A stretch of DNA of 64,000 bases from Halioglobus sp. (GCA_002699145.1 PABK01000012.1:36094-100093), one strand, 5' to 3'. Counted from the stretch's first letter, positions 8,426-17,575 are shown. A program made the numbers and translations. Notes: generated by a model from the sequence alone, not told the origin.

Positions 8426-10333
8426 ATGAGATACCGGTTCATTCGGTGCGCCACGTTGCTTGTTTTCCTCGCGGCGCTGGGCGCCTGCGGCGGCAAGGCG
8501 CCGCCGGATGTCCAGTCGGGCCGCACCATCGTGCTGGGCTTCGACGGCATGGACCCGCGGCTGGCGGCGCAGTGGATGGACTCGGGCGACCTGCCCCACT
8601 TTGCGCAGCTGGCGCAGCAGGGTTACTTCGGCTCCCTGGGCACCACCATCCCGGCGCAGTCGCCGGTCGCCTGGTCGAGTTTCGCCACCGGTACGCAACC
8701 GGGCCAACACGGCATCTACGATTTCCTGCGGCGGGAGAAGGAGTCCTACCTGCCCAGCTTTTCCGTATCTGAAACGATTTTCCCGGACGCCGCGCTGGAC
8801 CTGTTCGGCTGGCATATTCCCCTGGCCGACGCCAGTATCCGCAATCGCCGCGTCGGCGCGCCGTTCTGGGAGGACTGGGAGAGCCGCGGCGGCTCCGCTA
8901 CCGTGCTGCGGGTGCCGGTGACCTACCCGCCGGACGACATAGACCACATGATCGCCGGTATGGGAGTGCCCGACCTGCTGGGCACCCAGGGCACCTACAC
9001 CCTCTACAGCACCCGCCCGGTGGCGGGCGGCGAGAGCGGTCGCGTGGTGCTGATGAAGGCCGGGGAGGACGGGCGCATCGAGACCGCGCTGGCAGGTCCG
9101 CCGCACCCGTTGAAGCAGGCGCTGGAGCCGCTGGAGACGCCCCTGCAGTTTTATCCCGCCGAGGGCGGCACCGGCGTGGTGCTCGGCGAGCGCGACTTCG
9201 TGCTGGCCCAGGGGGAGTGGTCCGACTGGGTCGCGGTCTCCTTCGACCTGCTGGGGGTGATCAGGATTCGCGGCGTGGTGCGCCTGCACCTGCTGGAGGA
9301 CTACCCCCGTCCGCGCGTCTACGTCTCTCCCATCCAGATCGACCCGCACAACCCGCTGGCGCCGATCTCCTCGCCGCCGGACTACGCCGGCAAGCTGGCG
9401 GACCGTATCGGCATGTTCCATACCATCGGCATGCCCGAGGAAACCTGGTCGCTGAACAATGGCCACCTCACCGACGAGGCCTTCCTGGAGATGATCGAGA
9501 CGACCTTCGCCGAGCGCGAGGCGATGCTGTTCGACGCCCTCGAGAACAACGGCAGCGACCTGGTGGTCGGCGTCTTCGTGCAGACGGACCGGGTCAGCCA
9601 CATGTTCTACCGCGGGCTCGATCCGCAACACGCACTGTACGGTGAAACCGGCGCGCGCGCGCGCGGGGCGATCGCCTGGAGTTACCGCGAGGCGGACCGG
9701 GTGCTGGGCCGGGTCATGGAGCAACTGCGCGAGGGCGACCGCCTGATCGTCCTGAGTGACCACGGCTTCTCGCCCTACCGCTGGTCGGTCAATCTCAATG
9801 CCTGGCTGCGGGACAATGGCTATCTCGCCCTGCAGGACGGCAGCGGCACTTCCGACGTCGGCTTCGCACAGGTGGACTGGTCGCGCACCCGCGCCTACGC
9901 CGTCGGCCTGAACAGCCTCTACCTGAACCTGGCGGGGCGCGAGGCCCAGGGCATTGTCGGCGCCGAAGAGGTGGATGAACTCAAGCGCGAATTGTCCCGC
10001 GGCTTGCTCGCAATGCGCGACCCGCAGCGCGAGCAGCCGGTGGTCAAGACCGTGTACGACGGGTCGCGGGTCTACAGCGGCAACGCCAACGGCGACGCCC
10101 CCGACCTGGTGGTCGGCTACCACAGGGGCTACCGGGCGTCCTGGCAGACGACGCTGGGCGCGGCCCCCGCGGAACTGATCAGCATCAATCGCGGCAAGTG
10201 GAGTGGCGATCACTGCGTGGCTGTCGACGAGGTGCCCGGGGTGCTCTTTACATCCTTCAAGCTGGAGCAGAGGGTCGACTCGATTGAACAGGTGGCGCAA
10301 CTGGCCATGCAGGGCCGCAGGGCGCAACCCTAG
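8426..10333 (+). CDS. AlkP-superfamily phosphodiesterase/phosphomutase-like lipoprotein
   Basis: A 635-residue predicted lipoprotein (lipobox LGAC, C21). It has the type I phosphodiesterase/nucleotide-pyrophosphatase pattern: VLGFDGMDP with metal Asp at 40, then PAQSPVAWSSFATG, where a Ser/Thr acts as nucleophile, and PGQHGIYDF. Near residue 443 comes VLSDHGFSPYRW, the second metal cluster. The family cleaves phosphodiesters or transfers phosphate on the outer face of membranes; exact substrates of this branch are poorly known. It is the third AlkP-superfamily gene in a row. A TTGACA at 8289-8294 lies upstream but lacks a matching -10. Confidence 0.85.
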   Translation: MRYRFIRCATLLVFLAALGACGGKAPPDVQSGRTIVLGFDGMDPRLAAQWMDSGDLPHFAQLAQQGYFGSLGTTIPAQSPVAWSSFATGTQPGQHGIYDFLRREKESYLPSFSVSETIFPDAALDLFGWHIPLADASIRNRRVGAPFWEDWESRGGSATVLRVPVTYPPDDIDHMIAGMGVPDLLGTQGTYTLYSTRPVAGGESGRVVLMKAGEDGRIETALAGPPHPLKQALEPLETPLQFYPAEGGTGVVLGERDFVLAQGEWSDWVAVSFDLLGVIRIRGVVRLHLLEDYPRPRVYVSPIQIDPHNPLAPISSPPDYAGKLADRIGMFHTIGMPEETWSLNNGHLTDEAFLEMIETTFAEREAMLFDALENNGSDLVVGVFVQTDRVSHMFYRGLDPQHALYGETGARARGAIAWSYREADRVLGRVMEQLREGDRLIVLSDHGFSPYRWSVNLNAWLRDNGYLALQDGSGTSDVGFAQVDWSRTRAYAVGLNSLYLNLAGREAQGIVGAEEVDELKRELSRGLLAMRDPQREQPVVKTVYDGSRVYSGNANGDAPDLVVGYHRGYRASWQTTLGAAPAELISINRGKWSGDHCVAVDEVPGVLFTSFKLEQRVDSIEQVAQLAMQGRRAQP

Positions 10334-10428
10334 ACAGCTGCCGCACCCCCTCCGGGGCGGGACGCGCAGACAGTATGCAGACAACATAATCCCGGCTCGG
10401 GGCCGGCAGGCGAAAAAGAGGTACAGCG

Positions 10429-12057
10429 ATGAACGGTTTGATGATGGACATGCCCCTGTTGATCTCCTCGATCGTGGAGCATGCGGAGAAGGTCAACGGC
10501 GACGCCGAGATCGTCTCGGTCACCGCGGACAACCCGCGGCACCGGTATACCTACCGCGAGGCGTTCGCGCGCGCGCGCAGGCTGGCCGGCGCCCTGTCCG
10601 CTCGCGACCTGGCCCTGGGCGATCGCATCGGCACCCTGGCGTGGAACGACTACCGCCACTTCGAGACCTATTACGGCGCCGCCTGCGCCGGTTACGTATG
10701 CCACACCATCAACCCGCGCCTGTTTCCCGAACAGCTCGTCTACATCATCAACCACGCCGAGGACCGTTACGTCTTCGTCGACCCTGATTTCGTCGCCCTG
10801 GCGGAGGGCCTGGCCGCGCAGTGTCCGCAGGTGCAGGGCTGGGTCGTGCTGTGCAGCGAGGAGCGCATGCCCGATACCTCGCTGCCCAACGCCATCTGCT
10901 ACGAGACCCTGGTGGCTGGCGGCGATGCGGGATTTGTCTTTCCGACGCTGGACGAGCAGGCCGCCTGCGCCCTGTGCTACACCTCGGGCACGACCGGCAA
11001 CCCTAAGGGCGTGCTCTACTCGCACCGCTCCACCATGCTGCATTCCCTCGCCACGATGATGCCGGACGCGCTGGGCATCGCGCGCCGCGATGTGGTGCTG
11101 CCCATCGTGCCGATGTTCCACGTCAACGCCTGGGGCATGCCCTACGCCTGTCCCATGGCCGGCGCGAAGCTGGTGTTTCCCGGCAACAAAATGGGTGACG
11201 GCGCCACCCTGGCCGAGCTGATCAACGAGGAGGAAGTGACGCTGTCCGCCGGCGTACCGACCGTATGGCTGGGCCTGCTGGCGCACCTGAAATCCACCGG
11301 TGCGCGCATCGACTCCCTGCGGCGCATCGTTGTCGGCGGCGCCGCGTGCCCGCTGTCCATCATGGAGGACATGGACGGCTACGGCGTGGAGACGCGCGTC
11401 GGCTGGGGCATGACCGAGATGAGCCCGCTGGGCAGCGCCAACAACAGCGCGGATCGGCGCGACGATTACAGCCCGCAGGAGTTCGCCCGGGTGCGGCTGA
11501 AGGCGGGCCGGCCGATCTTCGGTGTGCAGATGAAAATCGTCGACGACGAGGGCGCCGAACTGCCCTGGGACGGCGAGGCCTTCGGTTCGCTCAAGGTGCG
11601 CGGCCCGTGGATTTGCTCCAGTTACTTCAAGCTCGAGGGCGTGGACGCCCACGCCGAGGACGGGTGGTTCGAGACCGGCGACGTGGCCACTATCGACCCG
11701 GACGGGTTCATGGCGATTACCGACCGCACCAAGGACGTGATCAAGTCCGGCGGTGAGTGGATTTCCTCCATCGAGGTGGAGAACGTGGCCACGGACCACC
11801 CCAAGGTCGCCGAGGCGGCCGTCATTGGCCAGTACCACCCGAAGTGGAGCGAACGCCCGCTGTTGATCGTGGTGCGCGGTCCCGGCGGCGAGGACCTCAC
11901 GGCGCAGGAGATGCTCGCCTGGTTCGACGGCAAGATCGCGAAGTGGTGGATTCCCGAGGCGGTGGAGTTTGCCGACGAGTTACCGCACACCGCCACCGGC
12001 AAGGTGCAGAAGGTGAAATTGCGCGAGGCCTACAAGGATTTCGAGTTCCCCGGCTGA
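10429..12057 (+). CDS. Medium/long-chain acyl-CoA synthetase
   Basis: A 542-residue adenylate-forming ligase that activates a carboxylic acid to its CoA thioester. Seen: P-loop YTSGTTGNPKG at about 183-193, MFHVNAWGMPY typical of fatty-acyl-CoA synthetases, GWGMTEMSP, and the C-terminal DRTKDVIKSGGEWIS hinge with late Lys in TATGKVQK. A purine-rich RBS (AGAGG) lies just upstream. It sits immediately before the steroid C/D-ring block in the same orientation, so it may activate a fatty acid or a steroid side chain, but it is distinct from the FadD3-like ligase that follows. Confidence 0.92.
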   Translation: MNGLMMDMPLLISSIVEHAEKVNGDAEIVSVTADNPRHRYTYREAFARARRLAGALSARDLALGDRIGTLAWNDYRHFETYYGAACAGYVCHTINPRLFPEQLVYIINHAEDRYVFVDPDFVALAEGLAAQCPQVQGWVVLCSEERMPDTSLPNAICYETLVAGGDAGFVFPTLDEQAACALCYTSGTTGNPKGVLYSHRSTMLHSLATMMPDALGIARRDVVLPIVPMFHVNAWGMPYACPMAGAKLVFPGNKMGDGATLAELINEEEVTLSAGVPTVWLGLLAHLKSTGARIDSLRRIVVGGAACPLSIMEDMDGYGVETRVGWGMTEMSPLGSANNSADRRDDYSPQEFARVRLKAGRPIFGVQMKIVDDEGAELPWDGEAFGSLKVRGPWICSSYFKLEGVDAHAEDGWFETGDVATIDPDGFMAITDRTKDVIKSGGEWISSIEVENVATDHPKVAEAAVIGQYHPKWSERPLLIVVRGPGGEDLTAQEMLAWFDGKIAKWWIPEAVEFADELPHTATGKVQKVKLREAYKDFEFPG

Positions 12058-12127
12058 AGCTACCCAGGGCGGGCACATGACACGGCGCCGCCAGATGAGG
12101 CGCTTAAAGCCGTATGTTATGAAGATA

Positions 12128-12157
12128 TTCGTAGAATATTATTAAATAATCTACGAA
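12128..12157. promoter_or_regulatory. 30-bp AT-rich palindrome, candidate operator for the steroid block
   Basis: Perfect outer arms TTCGTAGA (12128-12135) and TCTACGAA (12150-12157) enclose an AT-rich, nearly palindromic centre. It lies in a strikingly AT-rich stretch (about 12110-12190) of an otherwise GC-rich region, directly upstream of the fadD3-like gene. An 8-bp palindrome AAGCGCTT follows at 12158-12165. Size and symmetry suit a dimeric regulator; which one is unknown, with the two downstream Lrp-type proteins the obvious candidates. It does not resemble the mycobacterial KstR2 box. Confidence 0.6.
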
Positions 12158-12190
12158 AAGCGCTTCTATTGTAAAAAATTCCCGATTATC

Positions 12191-13804
12191 ATGTCGGCCC
12201 CGGTGACGACTAGCCCCGACGGCCGAGAGATGACGGACACGCAATACCCCCACCGCACACTGCCACAGCTGGTCGCCGAAGCGGCCGGCAGGTACGGCGA
12301 GCGCGTGGCCATCACCGACGGCGCGGTGCAGCTGACCTACAGCGAACTGGACGCGGCGCGGCGGCGCGCCGCTGCCGCCTTCCTCGCCGCCGGGCTGGAG
12401 CGCGGTGACCGCTTCGCCATCTGGGCGCCGAACATGTACCAGTGGATTGTCGCCGCCATCGGCGCGCAGAGCGTCGGCGGCGTGCTGGTGCCGCTGAATA
12501 CGCGTTACAAGGGCAGCGAGGCGGCCTACGCCATCAACGCCAGCGGCGCGCGCATGCTGTTCACGGTGGAGGAGTTTCTCGGCGTGCGCTACGCCGATAT
12601 GCTCGCCGACCAGGACCTGCCGCAACTGCAGCACCGCGTCCTGCTGGAGGGCGCCGCCGACGGCTGCCAGTCCTGGACGGATTTCCTGCGCGGTGGTGAC
12701 GCCACGAGCGATGAGCAGGTCGCGGCGCGCGAGGCCGAACTCAGCCCCGACGACCCGCTGGACATCCTGTTTACCTCAGGCACCACAGGCAATCCCAAGG
12801 GCGTGGTCACCTGCCACGGGCAGAACATCCGCACCTTCGAGACCTGGAGCGGCACGGTCGGTCTGCGCAGCGACGACAACTACCTCGTCATCAACCCGTT
12901 TTTCCATTCCTTCGGCTACAAGGCCGGCTGGCTGGCGGCGATCATCCGCGGCGCGCGCATCCTGCCGGTGCGCAATTTCGACCTGGACGAGGTGCTGGCC
13001 TGTATCGAGCGCGAGCGCATCTCCATGATCCCGGGGCCGCCGACCATCTACCAGTCGCTGCTCGCCCATCCCGAACGCGAACGTCACGACCTGTCCAGCC
13101 TGCGCCTGGCGGTGACCGGTGCGGCGCCGGTGCCGGTGGAACTGGTGCGCCGCATGCGCCAGGAGCTGGGCTTCGAGGTGGTGGTCACCGCCTACGGCCT
13201 GACCGAGAGCTGCGGCGTGGTATCTATCTGCCGTCCCCAGGACAGCGCCGAGCGCATCTCCCACAGCTCTGGCCGCGCCATGGACGGGGTTGAATTGAAG
13301 TGTGTCGACGCCGCTGGCGTCGAGGTGCCCAGGGGCAGCGACGGCGAACTGTGGTGTCGTGGCTTCAACGTCATGCGCGAGTATTTCGAGAACCCCCAGG
13401 CCACCGCCGAGGCCATCACCGCCGACGGCTGGTTGCGCACCGGCGACATCGGCGCCATGGACGATGACGGTTACGTGAAGATCACCGGGCGTTTGAAAGA
13501 GATGTTCATCGTCGGCGGTTTCAACTGCTACCCGGCCGAGATCGAGAACGCCCTGTGCGACATGCCGGGGGTGGAGCGCGCCGCGGTGATCGGCGTGCCC
13601 GACGAGCGCATGGGCGAGGTGGCGCGCGCTTTCATTGTGCGCCAGGCCGGCTCTGACGTCGACGAGGCGGCGGTGATCGCCTGGTCGCGGGAGCGCATGG
13701 CCAATTACAAGGTGCCGCGCTCGGTGGTGTTCCTGGACGAGCTGCCCATGAATGCCGGGGGCAAGGTGGACAAGGCGCTGCTGCAGGCGCAGGGCGGACA
13801 GTGA
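12191..13804 (+). CDS. fadD3: HIP-CoA ligase, FadD3-like
   Basis: A 537-residue adenylate-forming ligase resembling mycobacterial FadD3, which activates the C/D-ring intermediate HIP to HIP-CoA at the entry to the pathway. Seen: FTSGTTGNPKG at about 193-203, INPFFHSFGYKAG, MIPGPPTIYQSLLAHP and VTAYGLTESCG, all FadD3-like, plus the FIVGGFNCYPAEIE hinge and the late GKVDKA lysine. ATG at 12191 lacks a clear ribosome site; an in-frame ATG at 12230 gives an N-terminus closer to the family. It overlaps the first Lrp gene by four bases (GTGA) and starts the steroid block. Confidence 0.9.
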   Translation: MSAPVTTSPDGREMTDTQYPHRTLPQLVAEAAGRYGERVAITDGAVQLTYSELDAARRRAAAAFLAAGLERGDRFAIWAPNMYQWIVAAIGAQSVGGVLVPLNTRYKGSEAAYAINASGARMLFTVEEFLGVRYADMLADQDLPQLQHRVLLEGAADGCQSWTDFLRGGDATSDEQVAAREAELSPDDPLDILFTSGTTGNPKGVVTCHGQNIRTFETWSGTVGLRSDDNYLVINPFFHSFGYKAGWLAAIIRGARILPVRNFDLDEVLACIERERISMIPGPPTIYQSLLAHPERERHDLSSLRLAVTGAAPVPVELVRRMRQELGFEVVVTAYGLTESCGVVSICRPQDSAERISHSSGRAMDGVELKCVDAAGVEVPRGSDGELWCRGFNVMREYFENPQATAEAITADGWLRTGDIGAMDDDGYVKITGRLKEMFIVGGFNCYPAEIENALCDMPGVERAAVIGVPDERMGEVARAFIVRQAGSDVDEAAVIAWSRERMANYKVPRSVVFLDELPMNAGGKVDKALLQAQGGQ

Positions 13805-14292
13805 GCAGTCCGGCCGCCAGCAATCCGGTACACATCGACCTGGATGAAACCGACCAGGCGATTATCGCGCTGTTGCGCAACGACGGCCGTATGGCCTACC
13901 GCGCCATCGCACGCGAACTGGATATCGCCGAAAACACCGTGCGCGCCCGGGTCCGGCGCATGGAAGAGTCGAACGCCATGCGCGTGGTGGCGGTCACCGA
14001 TATCGGCGCGGCCGGTTACAGCATGCTGCTGGCGATCGGCGTGCAGGTGGAGGGGCGGGCCCCGGAAAAGGTGGCGCGCGAACTCGCCGCAATCGACGAG
14101 GTGTTCTCGGTCAACGTCGTGGTCGGCGCCCAGGACATCGAGATTCTCGTCGTGGCCAGGGACCAGGCACACCTGAACGAGCTGATCAGCACCCGGCTGG
14201 GCGGCATAGCCGGGGTTCGCCGGCTCACCCCGGCGCTGGCCCTGGACGTACTCAAGAACCAGCCGGACTGGGTGCCGTTCCATGACGCGTGA
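13801..14292 (+). CDS. Lrp/AsnC-family transcriptional regulator 1
   Basis: A 163-residue protein starting with GTG inside the end of the fadD3-like gene. Residues ~15-70 form the Lrp helix-turn-helix (DGRMAYRAIARELDIAENTV) and the rest the RAM/AsnC effector domain. It is a DNA-binding regulator, perhaps sensing a CoA intermediate or amino acid. It overlaps a second Lrp/AsnC gene by 11 bases. Its place inside the steroid operon, where mycobacteria use the TetR-type KstR2, suggests local control of the pathway. Confidence 0.9.
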   Translation: MSSPAASNPVHIDLDETDQAIIALLRNDGRMAYRAIARELDIAENTVRARVRRMEESNAMRVVAVTDIGAAGYSMLLAIGVQVEGRAPEKVARELAAIDEVFSVNVVVGAQDIEILVVARDQAHLNELISTRLGGIAGVRRLTPALALDVLKNQPDWVPFHDA

Positions 14293-14746
14293 ACTGGACG
14301 GCCTGGACCTGGCGATTGTCGAGCGCCTGTCGCGCGACGCGCGGGTCAGCAACCGGGAGATCGCCGAGACGCTGGACGTGACCGAGGGCACGGTGCGCGC
14401 GCGGGTGAAGCGCATGGAGCAGAACCGGCAGATTCGCATCACGGCGGTCACCAATATCGACCGCTTTCGCGACGCCGCGCTGGCGTATATCTGGATCGAG
14501 GTCGAGCGCAGCGAACAGACTGCCGCGGTGGCTGAACAGCTGGCGCAGATCACCGAACTGGGCTTCGTCGGCGTCATGCTCGGCAGGGCGGACATCCTGG
14601 CGGTGACCATGGTGCGCAACGCGGAGCACCTGGCGCGATTCGTACACAAGCGCATCAGCCCGCTAGAGGGCGTGCGCGGCACCCAGAGCACCCTGGGCGT
14701 CAATTTTATCAAGCACGACTATCGCATGGCGCGAATTGTCGGGTGA
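14282..14746 (+). CDS. Lrp/AsnC-family transcriptional regulator 2
   Basis: A 154-residue paralogue of the preceding gene, with ATG inside its end. The helix-turn-helix is DARVSNREIAETLDVTEGTV and the effector domain spans roughly 70-150. Tight overlap implies stoichiometric production of both proteins, so a hetero-oligomeric regulator is possible. Other paired Lrp-like proteins are known that act as enzymes (siroheme decarboxylases), but both here keep convincing DNA-recognition helices. It is followed after 34 bases by ipdA. Confidence 0.9.
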   Translation: MTRELDGLDLAIVERLSRDARVSNREIAETLDVTEGTVRARVKRMEQNRQIRITAVTNIDRFRDAALAYIWIEVERSEQTAAVAEQLAQITELGFVGVMLGRADILAVTMVRNAEHLARFVHKRISPLEGVRGTQSTLGVNFIKHDYRMARIVG

Positions 14747-14780
14747 AACAGTCAGCTGAAGCGGGAAAAAGGAAGGGACA

Positions 14781-15656
14781 ATGAACAAGCTTATGACAGC
14801 GGCCGACATGGTCGCGGAGCTGGAAGACGGTATGACCGTCGGTATCGGCGGCTGGGGGCCGCGGCGCAAGCCCATGGCCCTGGTGCGGGAGATACTGCGC
14901 TCCGACCTGAAAGACCTCACCATCGTCGCCTACGGCGGCGCGGACGTGGGCATGCTGTGCGCCGCGAACAAGGTGAAAAAGGTGGTGTTCGCCTTTGTCT
15001 CCCTGGATTTCATCCCGCTGGAGCCGTATTTCCGCATCGCGCGGCAGAGCGGCGCCATCGAGGTGATGGAGATCGACGAGGGTATGATGCTGCTCGGGCT
15101 GCGCGCCGCCGCCTGGGGGCTGCCCTTCATTCCCACCGAGGTGGGACTGGGCACCGACATTGTGACGAAAAACCCGGATATCCAGGTGATCGACAGCCCC
15201 TATGACGACAAGGAGTGGGTGGCCATGCCGGCGCTGCCGCTGGATGTTGCGCTGATACACGCGGACCGTGCGGACGCCCGCGGGGTCTGCCAGATCGCCG
15301 GGCCGGACCACTACATGGACGACTGGTTCGCACGCGCCGCGACAAAAACCTTCGTCTCCTGCGACGAACTGGTGGAGACCGGCTATTTCCACGACCCGGC
15401 CCAGGCGCGGCTGGTGCACTGGGAACGCTCCGCCACCACCGGCGTCATTCCCATTGCCGGCGGAGCGCACCCGACATCCTGCGCGCCGCTGTACGGCTTC
15501 GACGTGCCGCATTTCAAGGCCTACGCCGCCTCCGCCAGGGAGGAGGGCGGCATTCAGGGCTATTTCGAGCAGTACCTCGGCGCCAGCGAGGAGGACTACC
15601 AACAGAAGGTCGGCGGCCTGGACGCGATTCGCGCCATCGAACTTCCCACCTACTGA
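14781..15656 (+). CDS. ipdA: Ring C hydrolase subunit IpdA (CoA-transferase-like)
   Basis: A 291-residue alpha subunit of the CoA-transferase-like heteromer IpdAB. In known steroid degraders IpdAB does not transfer CoA but opens ring C of COCHEA-CoA by retro-Claisen hydrolysis. The CoA-transferase I fold shows in GMTVGIGGWGPRRKP and VAYGGADVGML. The length and the PLYGFDVPHFKAYA tail match IpdA rather than general 3-oxoacid CoA-transferases. An AAGGGA ribosome site precedes the ATG. Cytosolic; ipdB starts 14 bases downstream. Confidence 0.92.
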   Translation: MNKLMTAADMVAELEDGMTVGIGGWGPRRKPMALVREILRSDLKDLTIVAYGGADVGMLCAANKVKKVVFAFVSLDFIPLEPYFRIARQSGAIEVMEIDEGMMLLGLRAAAWGLPFIPTEVGLGTDIVTKNPDIQVIDSPYDDKEWVAMPALPLDVALIHADRADARGVCQIAGPDHYMDDWFARAATKTFVSCDELVETGYFHDPAQARLVHWERSATTGVIPIAGGAHPTSCAPLYGFDVPHFKAYAASAREEGGIQGYFEQYLGASEEDYQQKVGGLDAIRAIELPTY

Positions 15657-15670
15657 CCGGCCAGGAGCAA

Positions 15671-16477
15671 ATGACCATGACAGCAGCAACCGATTACACC
15701 CTGGCCGAACTGTGCATCGTCGCCGCGAGCCAGGCCTTCGCCGGCGACGGCGAGGTGCTGGCGACCGGTATCGGCGTGATCCCGCGCCTCGCCGCCAGCC
15801 TGGCCATGAAGACCAGCAACCCGGACCTGATGATGACCGACTCCGAGGCGTTCATGCTCAGCGAGCCCAACCCGCTGGGCAAGCGTCCCGCGGATTTCGT
15901 GCAGGCCAACGAGAGCTGGATGGGCTTCTCGCGCATCTTCGACAACGTCTGGTCCGGGCGCCGTCACGCCATGCTGGGGCCGACGCAGATCGACCGTTAC
16001 GGCCAGTCCAACACCTCGGCGCTGGGCGGCACCTACGAACAGCCGAAGGTGATGATGCTCGGCGCGCGCGGTTTTCCCGGCAACTCCATTTCCCACGCCA
16101 ACAGCTTTTTCGTGCCCGCCCACAACACGCGGGTGTTCATGGAGGGAGAGTGTGACTTTGTCTCCAGCATTGGCTATAACCCGCAGCGCCTGCCCAAGGG
16201 CCACAGCCTCGACGATGTGGATATCCGGCTCATCGTCACCGACCTGTGCGTGATGGACTTCGGCGGCCCGGAGCACCAGATCCGCCTGGTCTCCCTGCAC
16301 CCCGGCATCGATGTGGAGCAGGTGCAGGAAAATACCGCTTACCCGGTGTATATCGACGGCGAGGTGCCGACCACGGCAGCGCCGACGCCCGAGCAATTGC
16401 AGATCATCGCGGCGCTGGATCCGCACAACCTGCGCGCCGCGCAGATCAAGGACAACCCGGCCGGGGACCGTTCCTGA
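15671..16477 (+). CDS. ipdB: Ring C hydrolase subunit IpdB (CoA-transferase-like)
   Basis: A 268-residue beta subunit partnering IpdA. Motifs include DSEAFMLSEPNPLG, MLGPTQIDRYGQSN and GARGFPGNSISHAN, characteristic of the IpdB branch. The start at 15671 is supported by CCAGGAG five bases upstream; a second in-frame ATG is two codons later. The adjacent pair and the downstream ipdC reproduce the order seen in mycobacterial Rv3551-Rv3553, which supports the steroid assignment over generic acetoacetate CoA-transferase. Confidence 0.92.
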   Translation: MTMTAATDYTLAELCIVAASQAFAGDGEVLATGIGVIPRLAASLAMKTSNPDLMMTDSEAFMLSEPNPLGKRPADFVQANESWMGFSRIFDNVWSGRRHAMLGPTQIDRYGQSNTSALGGTYEQPKVMMLGARGFPGNSISHANSFFVPAHNTRVFMEGECDFVSSIGYNPQRLPKGHSLDDVDIRLIVTDLCVMDFGGPEHQIRLVSLHPGIDVEQVQENTAYPVYIDGEVPTTAAPTPEQLQIIAALDPHNLRAAQIKDNPAGDRS

Positions 16478-16491
16478 ACGGGGGTGACACC

Positions 16492-17574
16492 ATGCTGGAG
16501 ACACGCCTGACAGAACTGCTTGGCTGCCGCTACCCCATCGTACAGACGGCGATGGGCTGGGTGGCGGACCCGAAGCTGGTGGCCGGCAGTTGCAACGCCG
16601 GGGGCTTCGGCTTTCTCGCCGGGGCCACCATCCCCGCGCAGGAAATGGAGCGCGACATACTGCGTGTGAAGGAGCTGACCGACCGGCCATTCGGTGTGAA
16701 CTTCCACATGTACCAGCCCAACGCCGCGGACATCGTCGAGCTGGTCATTCGCCACGGCGTGCGCGCGGTCAGCTACTCGCGCTCTCCCGGCCCTGAAATG
16801 ATCGGCAGGCTGAAGGCCGCGGGCGTGATCTGCATGCCCACCGTCGGCCTGCCCAAGCACGCCATCAAGGCGGTGGAACTGGGCGCGGATGCGGTCACCG
16901 TACAGGGCGGCGAGGGCGGCGGGCACACCGGCGCGGTGCCGACCACGCTGTTGATTCCGCAGGTCGTCGATGCCGTCGGCGACAAGGTACCGGTCGTGGC
17001 GGCCGGCGGTTTCAAGGACGGCCGCGGCCTGTTGGCGGCGCTGTCCTGGGGCGCCGATGGAATCGCCATGGGGACACGCTTTCTCATGACCGAGGAGAGT
17101 CCCGTGCCCAGGGCGACGCTGCAGCGCTACATCGATTGCAAGAACCCGGGAGAGATCATCGTCTCCAGGGCGATGGACGGCCTGCCCCAGCGCATGATCA
17201 TGAACGAACTGCTGGCCGAGCTGGAAAAAGCCGGTCCGTTGAAAAAACTGCTGATTGCGCTGCGCAACGGCCTGGCGTTCCGCAGGCACACCGGCGCCAG
17301 CGTGTTCGGCCTGCTCAAGTCCGCGCTGGCCATGAGTCGCGACGACGACATGAGCGCGGCCCAGGCGATCATGTCGGCCAACGCGCCGATGATCATCCAG
17401 AAAGCAATGGTCGACGGCGAGCCGGACCGGGGCGTACTGCCCTCCGGGCAGGTGGCGGGCGTCATCGACGAACTGCTCACCTGTGAGAGCCTGATTACAG
17501 CCATTGTCGAGGAGGCCGAACAGCGCCTCGCACTGCTGGCGCTGCGCGCCGGCGAACAATCCAGGGAGCACTGA
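16492..17574 (+). CDS. ipdC: IpdC-like flavin oxidoreductase (nitronate monooxygenase fold)
   Basis: A 360-residue FMN-dependent TIM-barrel protein of the nitronate-monooxygenase/2-nitropropane-dioxygenase family. FMN phosphate contacts are visible in GGEGGGHTG and AAGGFKDGRG, and the N-terminus YPIVQTAMGWV is typical. In steroid degraders the gene next to ipdAB is ipdC, needed to process the C/D-ring CoA intermediates. Context rather than sequence separates it from general nitronate monooxygenases. A GGGGGTGA ribosome site precedes the ATG, and echA20 starts one base after its stop. Confidence 0.87.
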   Translation: MLETRLTELLGCRYPIVQTAMGWVADPKLVAGSCNAGGFGFLAGATIPAQEMERDILRVKELTDRPFGVNFHMYQPNAADIVELVIRHGVRAVSYSRSPGPEMIGRLKAAGVICMPTVGLPKHAIKAVELGADAVTVQGGEGGGHTGAVPTTLLIPQVVDAVGDKVPVVAAGGFKDGRGLLAALSWGADGIAMGTRFLMTEESPVPRATLQRYIDCKNPGEIIVSRAMDGLPQRMIMNELLAELEKAGPLKKLLIALRNGLAFRRHTGASVFGLLKSALAMSRDDDMSAAQAIMSANAPMIIQKAMVDGEPDRGVLPSGQVAGVIDELLTCESLITAIVEEAEQRLALLALRAGEQSREH

Positions 17575-17575
17575 C

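Noticed and set aside
13801..14746. Lrp-like pair as siroheme decarboxylase (AhbAB/NirDL type)
   Set aside because: Both proteins keep complete recognition helices, and no haem d1 or alternative haem genes are nearby.
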